A DNA stretch of 32,126 nucleotides. It comes from JBMOKU01 sp049324315 (GTDB lineage: Bacteria; Bacillota; Clostridia; Peptostreptococcales; Thermotaleaceae). The position numbers and the translations under genes are program-made. Location: NCBI GenBank assembly GCA_049324315.1, contig JBMOKU010000069.1:1-32126 (forward strand). The letters are read 5' to 3'. Positions 1 to 8,274 of the stretch are shown one piece after another; positions within the stretch are counted from its first letter, which is position 1; the number at the start of each line of letters is the position of its first letter. The notes beneath the pieces were generated by a model. That model did no database searches, was not told the origin of the DNA, and worked only from the letters and a program-made list of their open reading frames with translations.

Positions 1-140
1 ATGATGGATTTTGCATTGATGACTTTGTTTTGGTATTCGATATTGATGTCTGATGTAAACTGCATTGCGGCTTTTACCAATAATGATGCCGGTCTGGCAT
101 GTAAGCCTGTCTCATTTTGTATTTTAACCATTTTTTCCAT
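1..140 (-). CDS. ptsH: HPr phosphocarrier protein, N-terminal part (cut by left edge)
   Basis: The minus strand from position 140 reads MEKMVKIQNETGLHARPASL and continues in frame to the window edge (46 complete codons). The GLHARPA motif is the HPr active site; His14 here is the residue phosphorylated by enzyme I. At the very edge the residues N-A-K-S-I place Ser45 at the position of the regulatory Ser46 that HPr kinase phosphorylates in Firmicutes, so this HPr can probably also serve in CcpA-dependent catabolite control. The start is fixed by AGGAGG at 149-154, 8 nt upstream. It lies downstream of two glucose-family permeases in the same direction, as in glcT-ptsG-ptsH-ptsI of Bacillus; ptsI is expected beyond the edge but is not visible. 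The remaining roughly 40 residues are missing only because the window ends. Confidence 0.93.
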   Translation of the reverse strand, partial: MEKMVKIQNETGLHARPASLLVKAAMQFTSDINIEYQNKVINAKSI

Positions 141-198
141 TTTCTTTTCCTCCTCTTGTATTTATTTAGCACAATTTTCGAAATGAAGATACTCCTGA

Positions 199-227
199 GT
201 TTTATGATTGTATATTCATATTCTCAA
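199..227 (-). promoter_or_regulatory. possible promoter for ptsH
   Basis: On the minus strand TTGAGA (222-227) and TAAAAC (199-204) are separated by 17 nt, upstream of the HPr start. The -10 match is weak, so this could also be chance in AT-rich DNA. An 8-bp inverted repeat (192-199 with 223-230) overlaps both boxes, but it lacks a U-run on the minus strand. Confidence 0.3.
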
Positions 228-259
228 GAGGTGTCTTATTTTTTATTCACAATGAAAGC

Positions 260-2272
260 CTATTTAATCGTTACAATATTCTTTTCTCCACGCTTCACCT
301 GCGTTCCAGCTTTGAAAGACACCGTTTGGTCTCCCCGAAGATTTGTAAAGATAATTGGTGTAATCAAGGATTTTGCTTGACCCTTTACTTCGCTTACGTT
401 TACGTTCAATATCGGCTGTCCTGCCCTTACTGTATCACCTTGCTGAACCAGCGCCTCAAATCCTTCTCCTTTAAGATTAACCGTATCAATACCGAAGTGG
501 ATTAATACCTCAAGGCCATTTTCTGCAACAATACCTACTGCATGCTTTGTTGGAAATAAAGTTGTTACCTTTCCGTTTACAGGAGAAACAACTTCTCCAT
601 CGTTTGGTTCAACGGCAAATCCTTCTCCCATCATTTTTTGTGAAAAGACCTCATCCGGTACATCTTTTAATTCTACTATCTTTCCACTTAAAGGAATAAC
701 AAATTCGTCTTTACCTGTTATTTCATTTTTTGTTGTCGTCTCAACAACATTCGATGGTGTCTTGCCACTCATTACATCTTGGATCTGGGTTTTCAGTTGG
801 TCTGACTTTGGTCCAAAAATAGCTTGGATATTGTCTCCTACCTCCAAGACACCTGATGCCCCTAAACCTTTGATTCGTGCTTTATCCACTTTTTTAATGT
901 CTTTTACAGTTATACGAAGTCGCGTGATACATGCATCTAGATTTCGTATATTTTCTTTTCCACCTAGTGCCGCGAGTACGTTGATTGCAAGTTCCCCTGC
1001 TTTTACACCCTCTTGTCCCGCCTCAGCTTCATTGTCTTCACGACCAGGTGTTTTAATGTCCCATTTTCTGATAGCAAAACGGAATCCAAAATAATAAATC
1101 ACAGAGAATACTAAGCCTACCGGAATGACTAGCCACCAAGCCGTACGGTTTGGCAGAACTCCAAATAACAGGTAGTCAATTACCCCACCGGAAAATGTCA
1201 TACCGATTTTTACATTTAAAATGTGCATCGTCATAAATGATAATCCTGCAAATACAGCATGTACTGCAAATAATGCCGGAGCCACGAATAAGAAAGTGAA
1301 TTCTATCGGTTCTGTAATCCCTGTTAAGAAAGATGTTAAGGCTGCAGACATCATGATACCTGCCACATATTTTTTCTTGTCTTCCCGAGCTTCATGATAC
1401 ATGGCTAAGGCTGCAGCCGGTAAGCCAAACATCATAAACGGGAATTTACCTGTCATAAATGTACCTGCAGTAAATGGTACGTTATCTTTTAGTTGGGCAA
1501 AGAATATACTTTGGTCACCACGTACTAGTTCCCCTGCTTGGTTTACATATTCACCAAACTCGAACCAGAATGGGTTATAGAAAATATGGTGTAACCCGAA
1601 AGGAATTAATGAACGCTCAATGATACCGAATATAAGTGCAGATAGCGTTCTGTTTGCATCAATCATACTATGAGAGAATGCATTTAATCCAGTTTGAATT
1701 GGAGGCCATACAAAAGTCATGGCGATCCCTAATACAAGGGCAGAAACAGCGGTAATGATCGGAACAAATCGTTTACCTGCAAAGAATCCTAAATATGGTG
1801 GCAGTTCAATATTATAATACTTTTTATATAGAGACGCGGCTAATATCCCTACAATAATACCACCAAATACCCCGGTTTGAAGTGTTGGTATACCTAATGC
1901 ACTGGCATAGGCAGGGCTAGTACCAACTAAATCCGGTGTAACACCGGCACTAATACCCATTGTTACATTCATTACCAGATAACCCACAATGGCCGCCAGT
2001 CCGGCTACTCCTTCTCCCCCGGCCAATCCTACCGCTACACCAACAGCAAATAGCAGCGGAAGATTTGCGAAAACAATTCCGCCAGATTGTTCCATAACGC
2101 TGGCTACTAACTGAAACCATGCTGCGCCTAAAGATGGCATTTTATCCAACAATGCCGGATTCTGAAATGCATTACCAAAGGCCAGCAACAATCCGGCAGC
2201 CGGTAATATGGCAACAGGTAGCATCAATGCTTTACCTACCTGCTGCAAAACACCAAACGCTTTTTTAAACAT
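260..2272 (-). CDS. ptsG: PTS glucose-specific enzyme EIICBA
   Basis: A 670-residue permease that transports a glucose-type sugar through the membrane and phosphorylates it using phosphate passed from HPr. Domains run C-B-A: a multi-pass EIIC domain at about 1-395 with GLHHIFYNPFWFEFGEYV and GITEPIEF motifs, an EIIB domain at about 425-505 with the phosphorylated Cys448 in DACITRLR, and an EIIA (Crr-like) domain at about 540-660 with the active His592 in LIHFGIDTV. All phosphotransfer residues are present. The segment FFAQLKDNVPFTAGTFMTGK resembles true glucose permeases more than N-acetylglucosamine ones (family knowledge). It is the second of two tandem paralogues and the one preceded by its own promoter and GlcT-type antiterminator leader, so it is probably the glucose-induced gene. 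Exact sugar specificity is inferred. Confidence 0.93.
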   Translation of the reverse strand: MFKKAFGVLQQVGKALMLPVAILPAAGLLLAFGNAFQNPALLDKMPSLGAAWFQLVASVMEQSGGIVFANLPLLFAVGVAVGLAGGEGVAGLAAIVGYLVMNVTMGISAGVTPDLVGTSPAYASALGIPTLQTGVFGGIIVGILAASLYKKYYNIELPPYLGFFAGKRFVPIITAVSALVLGIAMTFVWPPIQTGLNAFSHSMIDANRTLSALIFGIIERSLIPFGLHHIFYNPFWFEFGEYVNQAGELVRGDQSIFFAQLKDNVPFTAGTFMTGKFPFMMFGLPAAALAMYHEAREDKKKYVAGIMMSAALTSFLTGITEPIEFTFLFVAPALFAVHAVFAGLSFMTMHILNVKIGMTFSGGVIDYLLFGVLPNRTAWWLVIPVGLVFSVIYYFGFRFAIRKWDIKTPGREDNEAEAGQEGVKAGELAINVLAALGGKENIRNLDACITRLRITVKDIKKVDKARIKGLGASGVLEVGDNIQAIFGPKSDQLKTQIQDVMSGKTPSNVVETTTKNEITGKDEFVIPLSGKIVELKDVPDEVFSQKMMGEGFAVEPNDGEVVSPVNGKVTTLFPTKHAVGIVAENGLEVLIHFGIDTVNLKGEGFEALVQQGDTVRAGQPILNVNVSEVKGQAKSLITPIIFTNLRGDQTVSFKAGTQVKRGEKNIVTIK

Positions 2273-2305
2273 ATCAATCTCTCCTTTTCCTTTATGATTC
2301 TACGC

Positions 2306-2376
2306 AAAAAAGGCATGAACAAAAGAGCGTTGGAATAGAAATATAAACTATCTCAACACATCTTTCACTCATGCCT
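2306..2376 (-). terminator. conditional terminator in the ptsG leader
   Basis: On the minus strand a long hairpin starts with AGGCATGAGTGAAAGA (2376-2361) and closes with TCTTTTGTTCATGCCT (2326-2311), with a second inner helix GTTGAGATAG/CTATTCCAAC, and is followed directly by a run of Ts (2311-2306). Its 5' arm overlaps the antiterminator element, so the two structures exclude each other. This is the standard arrangement for GlcT/LicT-type control. Confidence 0.85.
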
Positions 2377-2395
2377 GATCGTATCAGTAACACGT
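2366..2395 (-). promoter_or_regulatory. GlcT-type ribonucleic antiterminator (RAT)
   Basis: The minus strand from 2395 reads ACGTGTTACTGATACGATCA followed by GGCATGAGTG. The GTTACTG...CAGGCATGA pattern matches the RNA antiterminator bound by GlcT upstream of ptsG in Bacillus and Staphylococcus (family knowledge). It lies about 25 nt downstream of a promoter and overlaps the terminator stem. GlcT encoded at 4518-5354 is the expected ligand. Confidence 0.85.
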
Positions 2396-2424
2396 AGTAT
2401 CATATTTAACTATTATTTAGCATT

Positions 2425-2453
2425 ATATTAACATAAAAGGTTTTCCTTTTCAA
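2425..2453 (-). promoter_or_regulatory. sigma-A type promoter of ptsG
   Basis: TTGAAA (2453-2448) and TAATAT (2430-2425) are 17 nt apart on the minus strand; an overlapping TATAAT sits 3 nt further downstream. Transcription would begin near 2418, just ahead of the antiterminator. Confidence 0.55.
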
Positions 2454-2537
2454 CATTTTTCGATAATTTTCTACAACATTGCGCTTATCAACCTATCTCA
2501 AAGCATCTCAACCTTTAACTTACCACGCACTTTTCTA

Positions 2538-4508
2538 TTACAAATATATCTTTAACAGTTCTTCTTTGGCTTTAACTCTTCCTTGTCTCAGTATACCTAT
2601 CCCGTTAAAATCATCACTATTGAGGATTACAATCGGCGTAATCATGGATTTTGCCTTTTTCTGGATTAAAGACCTGTCAAAGACGATTAATTTGTCTCCT
2701 ACTTTTACTTCATCTCCCTGGTCCACAAAAGTTTCGAATCCCTCGCCATCCATTTTAACCGTATCAATTCCGATATGAATTAATATTTCAGCCCCCTCCT
2801 CGGTGAGTATCCCTAATGCATGATTTGTCCTAAAACATTGAATAACCTTGCCGTCAACAGGCGAGTATAGAGTACCTTCGGCGGGATCAATGGCAATACC
2901 GTCACCAAGGATTTTTTCTGCGAATAAATCATCGGGAACATCCTCAAGCTTCATAATCTGGCCTGATACGGGTGCCCTCACCAGAATATGATTAGGCTTC
3001 CACTTCTCTTTCTCTTCCATAGCTGTCTTATCATCTGTTTCTGCTGCTCTCTCCATTTTAAAGGCTCCATGTTTCTTCATCATAGACTTGATTTGATCTC
3101 TCAACATGTCCGCTTCTGTTCCGAATATTACTTGAAAATTTCCGCCTCCGCCGTAAAATATACCTGCTGCACCAAGCTGTTTTAATCTCTTTTGGTCCAC
3201 CTTTCCAAAATCATGGACGGTGAGTCTTAGCCTTGTTATGCATGCGTCAATATATTTTATATTTTCCACATCTCCCAATGCCTGCAGCACATGGACAGCC
3301 TTCTCAGAAGAAGGGGACATGATCATTTCCTGATATTCAAGTTCTCCTCTACCCGGCGTTTTTATATTCAATACACCTATCAACCAATAAAATACCGTAA
3401 AATAAATGATACCTATCATGGGTCCTATGATTAGGAACAGATAAATACTATTCTCTTGATTGAAAAAACCCAGAATGTAGTCAATCATAGACGCAGAAAA
3501 GGTGTAGCCTAAGCGGACGTTGAAGTAGCTTGTCAATAAGCCTGACAGAAAGGCAGCGCCTACATGAAATATGTACAGTATTGGTGCAGCAAAAATAAAT
3601 GCAAATTCTATGGGTTCCGTTATTCCGGTAATAATAGACGTCAGTGCCGCTGAAAACATAATTCCTGAAACGATTTTTTTCTTGTCTTTCTCCGCTCTTA
3701 GATACATCGCCAAGGATGCGGCCGGCAAACCGAATAGCATGATAGGAAACTCTGCGGCCATAAATCTCCCCGCTGTCGGGTCTCCGGCAAAATATCTGGG
3801 ACTTTCACCATATAATACCTGTCCCGTCTTCGTAACAAATTCACCAAACTCAAATAGAAAAGGAGAATAGTAAACATGATGCAGTCCAGCAGGAATTAAT
3901 AGTCTTTTTCCCGCTGCATAGAATGCAGGACCAAAAGATGAGTCCATTATATATGTACCGAATCGATGAATCTGATCTTGTATTGACGGCCAGACAAATC
4001 CAAAGCCCGTACCTATTCCGATAGCTGCTACCGCAGCAAGTATTGGTACCAATCTTTTTCCCGAGAAAAAACCGAATACAGGATGCAGTTTTGTTTCCAC
4101 ATATCGATTGTAAATCTTAGCCGTTGTGAGTCCTACGATAATACCGCCAAAAATCCCCGTATCGATTTCCAACATAACATGGCGGATTTCGCCTACACTC
4201 TGTATCACATTTATCATGGCAAAGTATCCCACCACCGATGCCAAGCCTGCCACCCCGGCACCACCAGTAAAACCAATGGCAACACCCACAGCAAATACAA
4301 CCGGTAGTTGTTCAAAAATAGCCATCCCACCGGTATATAGGATTTGTCCAACTCCCAGGTATACTTTACTTGGTACACCATTCGTTATCTGTGTCATATT
4401 TTGGATCATTCTGCCTAACGCCACAAGCAGTCCAGCAGCTGGTAAAACAGAGACAGGAATCATTAAGGATTGACCTATTTTTTGAAGCGTAGAAAAGATA
4501 TCTTTCAT
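2538..4508 (-). CDS. PTS glucose-family enzyme EIICBA, second paralogue
   Basis: A 656-residue EIICBA permease with the same C-B-A order as its neighbour: membrane EIIC domain about 1-390 with GLHHVYYSPFLFEFGEFV and GITEPIEFAF, EIIB with Cys423 in DACITRLR, and EIIA with His578 in LIHIGIDTV. All catalytic residues are intact, so it is functional by sequence. It is clearly diverged from the other paralogue; the loop FAGDPTAGRFMAAEFPIM is of the kind also seen in N-acetylglucosamine/glucosamine permeases, so the substrate may be glucose or an amino sugar. It starts 9 nt after glcT (GAAGGTG before the ATG) and has no antiterminator of its own, which means it shares the glcT transcript. The 265-nt gap after it holds the promoter, RAT and terminator of the next permease. 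Confidence 0.88.
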   Translation of the reverse strand: MKDIFSTLQKIGQSLMIPVSVLPAAGLLVALGRMIQNMTQITNGVPSKVYLGVGQILYTGGMAIFEQLPVVFAVGVAIGFTGGAGVAGLASVVGYFAMINVIQSVGEIRHVMLEIDTGIFGGIIVGLTTAKIYNRYVETKLHPVFGFFSGKRLVPILAAVAAIGIGTGFGFVWPSIQDQIHRFGTYIMDSSFGPAFYAAGKRLLIPAGLHHVYYSPFLFEFGEFVTKTGQVLYGESPRYFAGDPTAGRFMAAEFPIMLFGLPAASLAMYLRAEKDKKKIVSGIMFSAALTSIITGITEPIEFAFIFAAPILYIFHVGAAFLSGLLTSYFNVRLGYTFSASMIDYILGFFNQENSIYLFLIIGPMIGIIYFTVFYWLIGVLNIKTPGRGELEYQEMIMSPSSEKAVHVLQALGDVENIKYIDACITRLRLTVHDFGKVDQKRLKQLGAAGIFYGGGGNFQVIFGTEADMLRDQIKSMMKKHGAFKMERAAETDDKTAMEEKEKWKPNHILVRAPVSGQIMKLEDVPDDLFAEKILGDGIAIDPAEGTLYSPVDGKVIQCFRTNHALGILTEEGAEILIHIGIDTVKMDGEGFETFVDQGDEVKVGDKLIVFDRSLIQKKAKSMITPIVILNSDDFNGIGILRQGRVKAKEELLKIYL

Positions 4509-4517
4509 AGCACACCT

Positions 4518-5354
4518 TCACCGATTATAATGATTCAATTTGTGCAAATGAAGAGCAATATAGCCTACTTCACTTTCCGGAACACGAAGCTTCAGCGTTT
4601 TCTCCATTATTTTTGATATATCATAAGCAACTTTGAATTCGAAGCTAAGTTCATCTTTAAGCTTTGAAACAAGATTGTTTTCTATGCACTGATTTTTTTC
4701 TATCCTATTTATGACTCCTCTTAGATGCATAACCAACCTTTTAGAATCAAAAGCATGTTCTTTCATATCAATCTCTAATTTCTTGCCTACATAACCCAGC
4801 ATCTTATTCATCATCTGAGAATGTTTCAACGCCTCTTCTTTGTCATTGTCCCCTCTTCCACCATAGAAATGCAAAGCCAAAAATCCAATTTCAGCTTCCG
4901 GTATGTCTATATGCAAATTTTCACTTAATATCGCCACGGCTTTTTCGGCCAGTTCAAATTCGACGGGATACAAGAGCTTCGTTTCAACTAGAAAAGGATT
5001 AATAATTTCAATGCCTTCTTTTAGTCTTTTTATAGCCAAATTTATATGATCAATCAATCCCGCATGAATCTTAGGATTTAGATTTTCACCTAATTCATCG
5101 GAAACCATTTCAATAATTTTTTTACATAATTCTATAATTTGTGGGTCTACCGTTTCAAGGAAATTTTCATACTCGTGACTATTCAAGCCTTCCAATGATA
5201 TGAACTTTTGCTCTATTTCATTCAAATCATCCAGAACGACTCCCTTTTTTCTACCAAAGCCTATACCTTTCCCAACAAGCACATATTTTTTCTGATTTTC
5301 CTCAACCAGTACTACGTTATTGCTCAATATTTTTTTTATTACATATTTCTCCAC
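4518..5354 (-). CDS. glcT: GlcT-type transcription antiterminator (BglG family)
   Basis: A 278-residue RNA-binding antiterminator. The first about 60 residues (VEKYVIKKILSNNVVLVEEN) are the CAT RNA-binding domain; two PTS regulation domains follow, PRD1 with HAGLIDHINLAIKRL and EAEIGFLALHF, PRD2 with VMHLRGVINRIEKN and ESEVGYIALHLHKLN, which carry the histidines phosphorylated by the PTS. When the sugar permease is idle, phosphorylation should inactivate the protein; when sugar flows, it binds the RAT RNA and permits read-through. I chose GTG at 5354: GGAGG (5361-5365) is 6 nt upstream and homologues begin here. An in-frame ATG at 5441 would fall in the -35 box and is rejected. Its target is the leader at 2306-2395. 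Confidence 0.9.
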   Translation of the reverse strand: MEKYVIKKILSNNVVLVEENQKKYVLVGKGIGFGRKKGVVLDDLNEIEQKFISLEGLNSHEYENFLETVDPQIIELCKKIIEMVSDELGENLNPKIHAGLIDHINLAIKRLKEGIEIINPFLVETKLLYPVEFELAEKAVAILSENLHIDIPEAEIGFLALHFYGGRGDNDKEEALKHSQMMNKMLGYVGKKLEIDMKEHAFDSKRLVMHLRGVINRIEKNQCIENNLVSKLKDELSFEFKVAYDISKIMEKTLKLRVPESEVGYIALHLHKLNHYNR

Positions 5355-5412
5355 TACAAACCTCCAAGATACCAGCTTCTGTTGTTTGAACGTCTTTTTA
5401 AATATTATGGAA

Positions 5413-5441
5413 ATTGTATTATATTTATATGCATATGTCAA
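5413..5441 (-). promoter_or_regulatory. sigma-A promoter of glcT and the first permease
   Basis: Consensus TTGACA (5441-5436) is followed after 17 nt by TACAAT (5418-5413) on the minus strand. The start point would be near 5406, giving a leader of about 50 nt before the GTG start of glcT. Confidence 0.75.
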
Positions 5442-5589
5442 TGTAGCTGTAACCAGCTGTTAATGGCATATGTTCACGAAACAGCCAAAAACCTTTGAAC
5501 GTTACTATTCCTTTCATTGAATAAGGAATACATCCTTCAAAGAATGGAGATACCAATGTATATGAAAAAATTTTTATGTTTTCATATAG

Positions 5590-5618
5590 TTGCTTAATGT
5601 CATAAGAAGAAGTATACT
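5590..5618 (+). promoter_or_regulatory. promoter of the GAF-GGDEF gene
   Basis: TTGCTT (5590-5595) and TATACT (5613-5618) with 17-nt spacing, about 55 nt ahead of the start codon. Confidence 0.5.
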
Positions 5619-5673
5619 TAAACGTGAACAAATGTTAATTTTTTGTAAATTATTCCATTGGAGGTAAGTAAGA

Positions 5674-6945
5674 ATGTTCGGCAGTTACAACACAAAACAA
5701 GTCTTATTTATTACGATCAACAGCTTATCTCCTTTCACTTTATATTGGCTCATAACAACATTCACATCTTTCGACTTTGCCATTGCCTATGTATTTGTCA
5801 CCTCTATAGTAATTGCCATTCTATCTATGTCTGTGGTTAATAATCTTAATACAAAGCAAAAGCTTCTTTTAAAACAGCAGCTTATGATCGACGATGGCAT
5901 CGAGGCGAATCGGCGATTGCTGCGCAGTATGGCGATCCGTGAAGCAATGCTTGAAATCAGTAATTCTATGATTAATACACAAAATCTTGATGATCTTTTA
6001 CAGGATGTCATGAAAAAGGTTATTACGGTCATCGATAATGCCGATATGGGAAGCATTTTGATAAGAAACGATGAGGACAGATTGGTATTTCGTGCTGCTC
6101 ATGGTTTTGAATTGTCTCAATTGTCCAACATCTCCCTTTCCTTAGAAGAAACCTACTTTTACGATGTTGACGATAATGGTAAATATAAGCCGAGAATCAT
6201 TAAAAATCCAAGGGTTTTCGATCACTATGTCATGTCCCCGGAAAATCTCCAAGAATTTGAAAAAGCCAATGTATTAAATATTAAAGCTACCATAACGGCA
6301 CCTATCCTCATTGATCAAGATTTGTATGGTATGATAAATATCGATAATTCCCATAACGAAGATGCATTTGACGATGAAGCGCTAACGATCATTGAGTTTC
6401 TGTCATATCAGTTAGGTATTGCTATCAAGAATGCCCGGCTTTTGGAAAGAATTGTATATCTGTCTCGATATGATGGCCTAACCGGTATATATAATCGCTG
6501 TTACTTCGATGAAGTATTGGATCAACTACTCCTAAGGGCAAAAAGATATGATGAAACCTTTATCCTGTGTCTACTGGATATGGATAATCTGAAGCAGATC
6601 AATGACTCTTTGGGGCACCAGGCTGGAGATCTGGCAATCACCTTTTTCGCCAAGACGCTAAAAGAACACATTCGTGAGACTGACCTCCTTTCCAGATATG
6701 GTGGAGATGAATTCATACTTGTATTCTTGAACATGGATTTAGAAACTGCCCACAAAAAGCTGGAAGAAATTGCGAGAATCATTTCGTCAGAAAAGTTGAC
6801 ATATCAAGATCACGGGTTTGAAGTAAAATTCAGTTACGGTGTCTCTTCCTACCCCCGTGATACATCAAACAAGAAAGACTTGATCAAAATAGCAGATGGA
6901 AGAATGTATAGCTACAAAGAAAAGCAAAAGGCGATGCAGAAATAA
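5674..6945 (+). CDS. membrane-anchored GAF-GGDEF diguanylate cyclase
   Basis: A 423-residue protein predicted to make cyclic di-GMP from two GTP. Two hydrophobic stretches at about 10-55 anchor it in the membrane, a coiled region follows, then a GAF-type sensor domain at about 85-250 and a GGDEF domain at about 260-418. The signature GGDEF is intact at 343-347, and RETD at 334-337 lies five residues before it, which is the allosteric product-inhibition (I) site, so feedback control by c-di-GMP is likely. No EAL or HD-GYP domain is fused. The start is set by GGAGGT about 9 nt upstream. Its last codons form half of a hairpin shared with the convergent neighbour. The ligand of the GAF domain cannot be told. 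Confidence 0.9.
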   Translation: MFGSYNTKQVLFITINSLSPFTLYWLITTFTSFDFAIAYVFVTSIVIAILSMSVVNNLNTKQKLLLKQQLMIDDGIEANRRLLRSMAIREAMLEISNSMINTQNLDDLLQDVMKKVITVIDNADMGSILIRNDEDRLVFRAAHGFELSQLSNISLSLEETYFYDVDDNGKYKPRIIKNPRVFDHYVMSPENLQEFEKANVLNIKATITAPILIDQDLYGMINIDNSHNEDAFDDEALTIIEFLSYQLGIAIKNARLLERIVYLSRYDGLTGIYNRCYFDEVLDQLLLRAKRYDETFILCLLDMDNLKQINDSLGHQAGDLAITFFAKTLKEHIRETDLLSRYGGDEFILVFLNMDLETAHKKLEEIARIISSEKLTYQDHGFEVKFSYGVSSYPRDTSNKKDLIKIADGRMYSYKEKQKAMQK

Positions 6946-6962
6946 TCATCGTCTTTTGCTTT
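6921..6962. terminator. bidirectional terminator hairpin at zero-gap convergent junction
   Basis: Arms AAAGCAAAAGGCGATG (6921-6936) and CATCGTCTTTTGCTTT (6947-6962) pair at 15 of 16 positions around a 10-nt loop. The loop contains the TAA stop of the GGDEF gene and the first base of the stop of the opposite gene. A/T-rich stem ends supply short U-tracts in both directions. Confidence 0.7.
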
Positions 6963-8196
6963 TCTTGCGTAAAAAATCCAGAAATTTTTTGATAATACTT
7001 ACGTTCATTTTCGGTTCAAACACGACCTGTGGATTTCGAGGCACAATCACAAGATCAAGGGACCGAATTCCTTTTTGGTAGTTCTGATAATCAATTGTTC
7101 TATATTTTCCGTTCTTATCCTGTACCTCTATCCATACATAGGTAGGAAATCCTGCTAGAACCCTTTCTATATCCTCTTCATGATGAATAGGAATACTGTT
7201 TAGCTTTATCATAATATCTGAAGGCTGCAGTCCCATTTTTTGCCCTATGCCATCTTGAAGTACGTCCATAACAGTAATTCCTTGGCTGTAATTTCGAAAT
7301 AAAGGCTCCAACTCCTTCTCTTCTCTTTGTCCATATAATATCAAGGCTTCATGGGCTAAAGGTGCAAATAGTGCAGCAGCAAATTGAAAATAAACATTTT
7401 CCGTAGAAAGTACGGCTAAAATTAGTAAAATAACGCTAAATAGAAGTAACCTAGCAGCAGACTTGCGACTTTTTTCCCGCGGTGTACAGGACACGGCTAT
7501 ATCTCCATACCCTAAGGCTGCAACCACAAGGGATATTTGAAGAATAGCATTTTCTATATCTAAAATGCCCCCATGAAGTTTAAAAAGAGGCCACCACTCA
7601 GGAAGATTCAGATTCTTTGCACCTTCAATGCTTCCAAACACAACGAAAAATACTGCAAAAGGTATGGGCCAAAATCGCTGCATGGTAAAGCTGCCCACAA
7701 CTCCATATTTTTTATGAGATATAAATAATGGCAGCCCGTCCATATGACCATCAAACCAAATGAGAATACTTTCTATCAAATGCAGTATCGCAATAATTGC
7801 CATAATACTGGGTACATTCAACTCGGGATAGCCAAAAGCCAGGCTGATCATGCTGAGAATCCCTCCACTGTAGGAAAAACAAAGATATCGAACATTGATA
7901 AGCATGAGAAAAATAGCCACGGGAAAAATCCAAAAAAAATCCTGCAGATCAATGGTAATACCTAAAGTCATAGCAAGGACCGTGGCGAATACGCCTCCTA
8001 AAAGCCCTTTTATCATGGATTGAAATACCCTTTTAAATATAGGTGCCTTAACCGCTCCCAATAACTGTTTTTCCAATGAAGCGATTCGACTGTACTGTAC
8101 ATAAACTAAAATCATAACAACCCATAACATGGGGTTGATCACCACTGCAATTAATGATGAAAGCGCCATGATGATTAGCTCCAATAACGCGCTCAA
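6946..8196 (-). CDS. MinJ-like multi-pass membrane protein with C-terminal PDZ domain
   Basis: About 416 residues. Seven to eight hydrophobic segments fill residues 1-300, and a PDZ-like domain lies at about 310-375 (ITVMDVLQDGIGQKMGLQPS, then the carboxylate-loop/helix region), ending in a basic tail. This architecture is that of MinJ/YvjD of Bacillus subtilis, which links DivIVA to MinD at poles and septa; the identity as MinJ proper is an inference. B. subtilis minJ also lies near ftsEX and ctpB, as this gene does at longer range. I prefer TTG at 8196, because AAAGGGGG sits 7-8 nt upstream; the ATG at 8220 has no ribosome binding site. The 3' end abuts the GGDEF gene exactly. An alternative label is 'PDZ domain membrane protein of unknown function'. 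Confidence 0.72.
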   Translation of the reverse strand: MSALLELIIMALSSLIAVVINPMLWVVMILVYVQYSRIASLEKQLLGAVKAPIFKRVFQSMIKGLLGGVFATVLAMTLGITIDLQDFFWIFPVAIFLMLINVRYLCFSYSGGILSMISLAFGYPELNVPSIMAIIAILHLIESILIWFDGHMDGLPLFISHKKYGVVGSFTMQRFWPIPFAVFFVVFGSIEGAKNLNLPEWWPLFKLHGGILDIENAILQISLVVAALGYGDIAVSCTPREKSRKSAARLLLFSVILLILAVLSTENVYFQFAAALFAPLAHEALILYGQREEKELEPLFRNYSQGITVMDVLQDGIGQKMGLQPSDIMIKLNSIPIHHEEDIERVLAGFPTYVWIEVQDKNGKYRTIDYQNYQKGIRSLDLVIVPRNPQVVFEPKMNVSIIKKFLDFLRKKSKRR

Positions 8197-8274
8197 ACCT
8201 ATGCCCCCTTTAGTGAACATACCATATACTTATTAGTATCTTGTTATTCTTTCCAATTTTGTCCCTTTCTTTTC

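Larger units (their letters stand above)
5355..5673. other. divergent intergenic region glcT / GGDEF gene
   Basis: No gene seen. Besides the two promoters listed separately it holds an imperfect palindrome with arms 5432-5449 and 5454-5472, each ending in CATATG and carrying AGCTG near the centre; it overlaps the glcT -35 box and may be an operator. A second hairpin has perfect 10-bp arms TATATGAAAA/TTTTCATATA (5559-5568 and 5579-5588). Confidence 0.6.

Noticed and set aside
191..243. Terminator between ptsG and ptsH
   Set aside because: The CTCTTGAG/CTCAGGAG stem has a 23-nt loop, and the T-run is on the wrong (plus) strand for these genes.
762..1094. 110-codon open frame antisense to ptsG
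   Set aside because: Lies opposite the linker and EIIB domain of ptsG and has no recognisable motif.
4509..4517. Antiterminator before the first permease
   Set aside because: The gap to glcT is only 9 nt; there is no room for a RAT or terminator, and no RAT-like sequence lies upstream of glcT.
5355..5441. N-terminal extension of GlcT from an ATG at 5441
   Set aside because: The ATG lies in a consensus -35 box, the extension has no homologous sense, and a GTG with a good binding site stands at the usual GlcT start.
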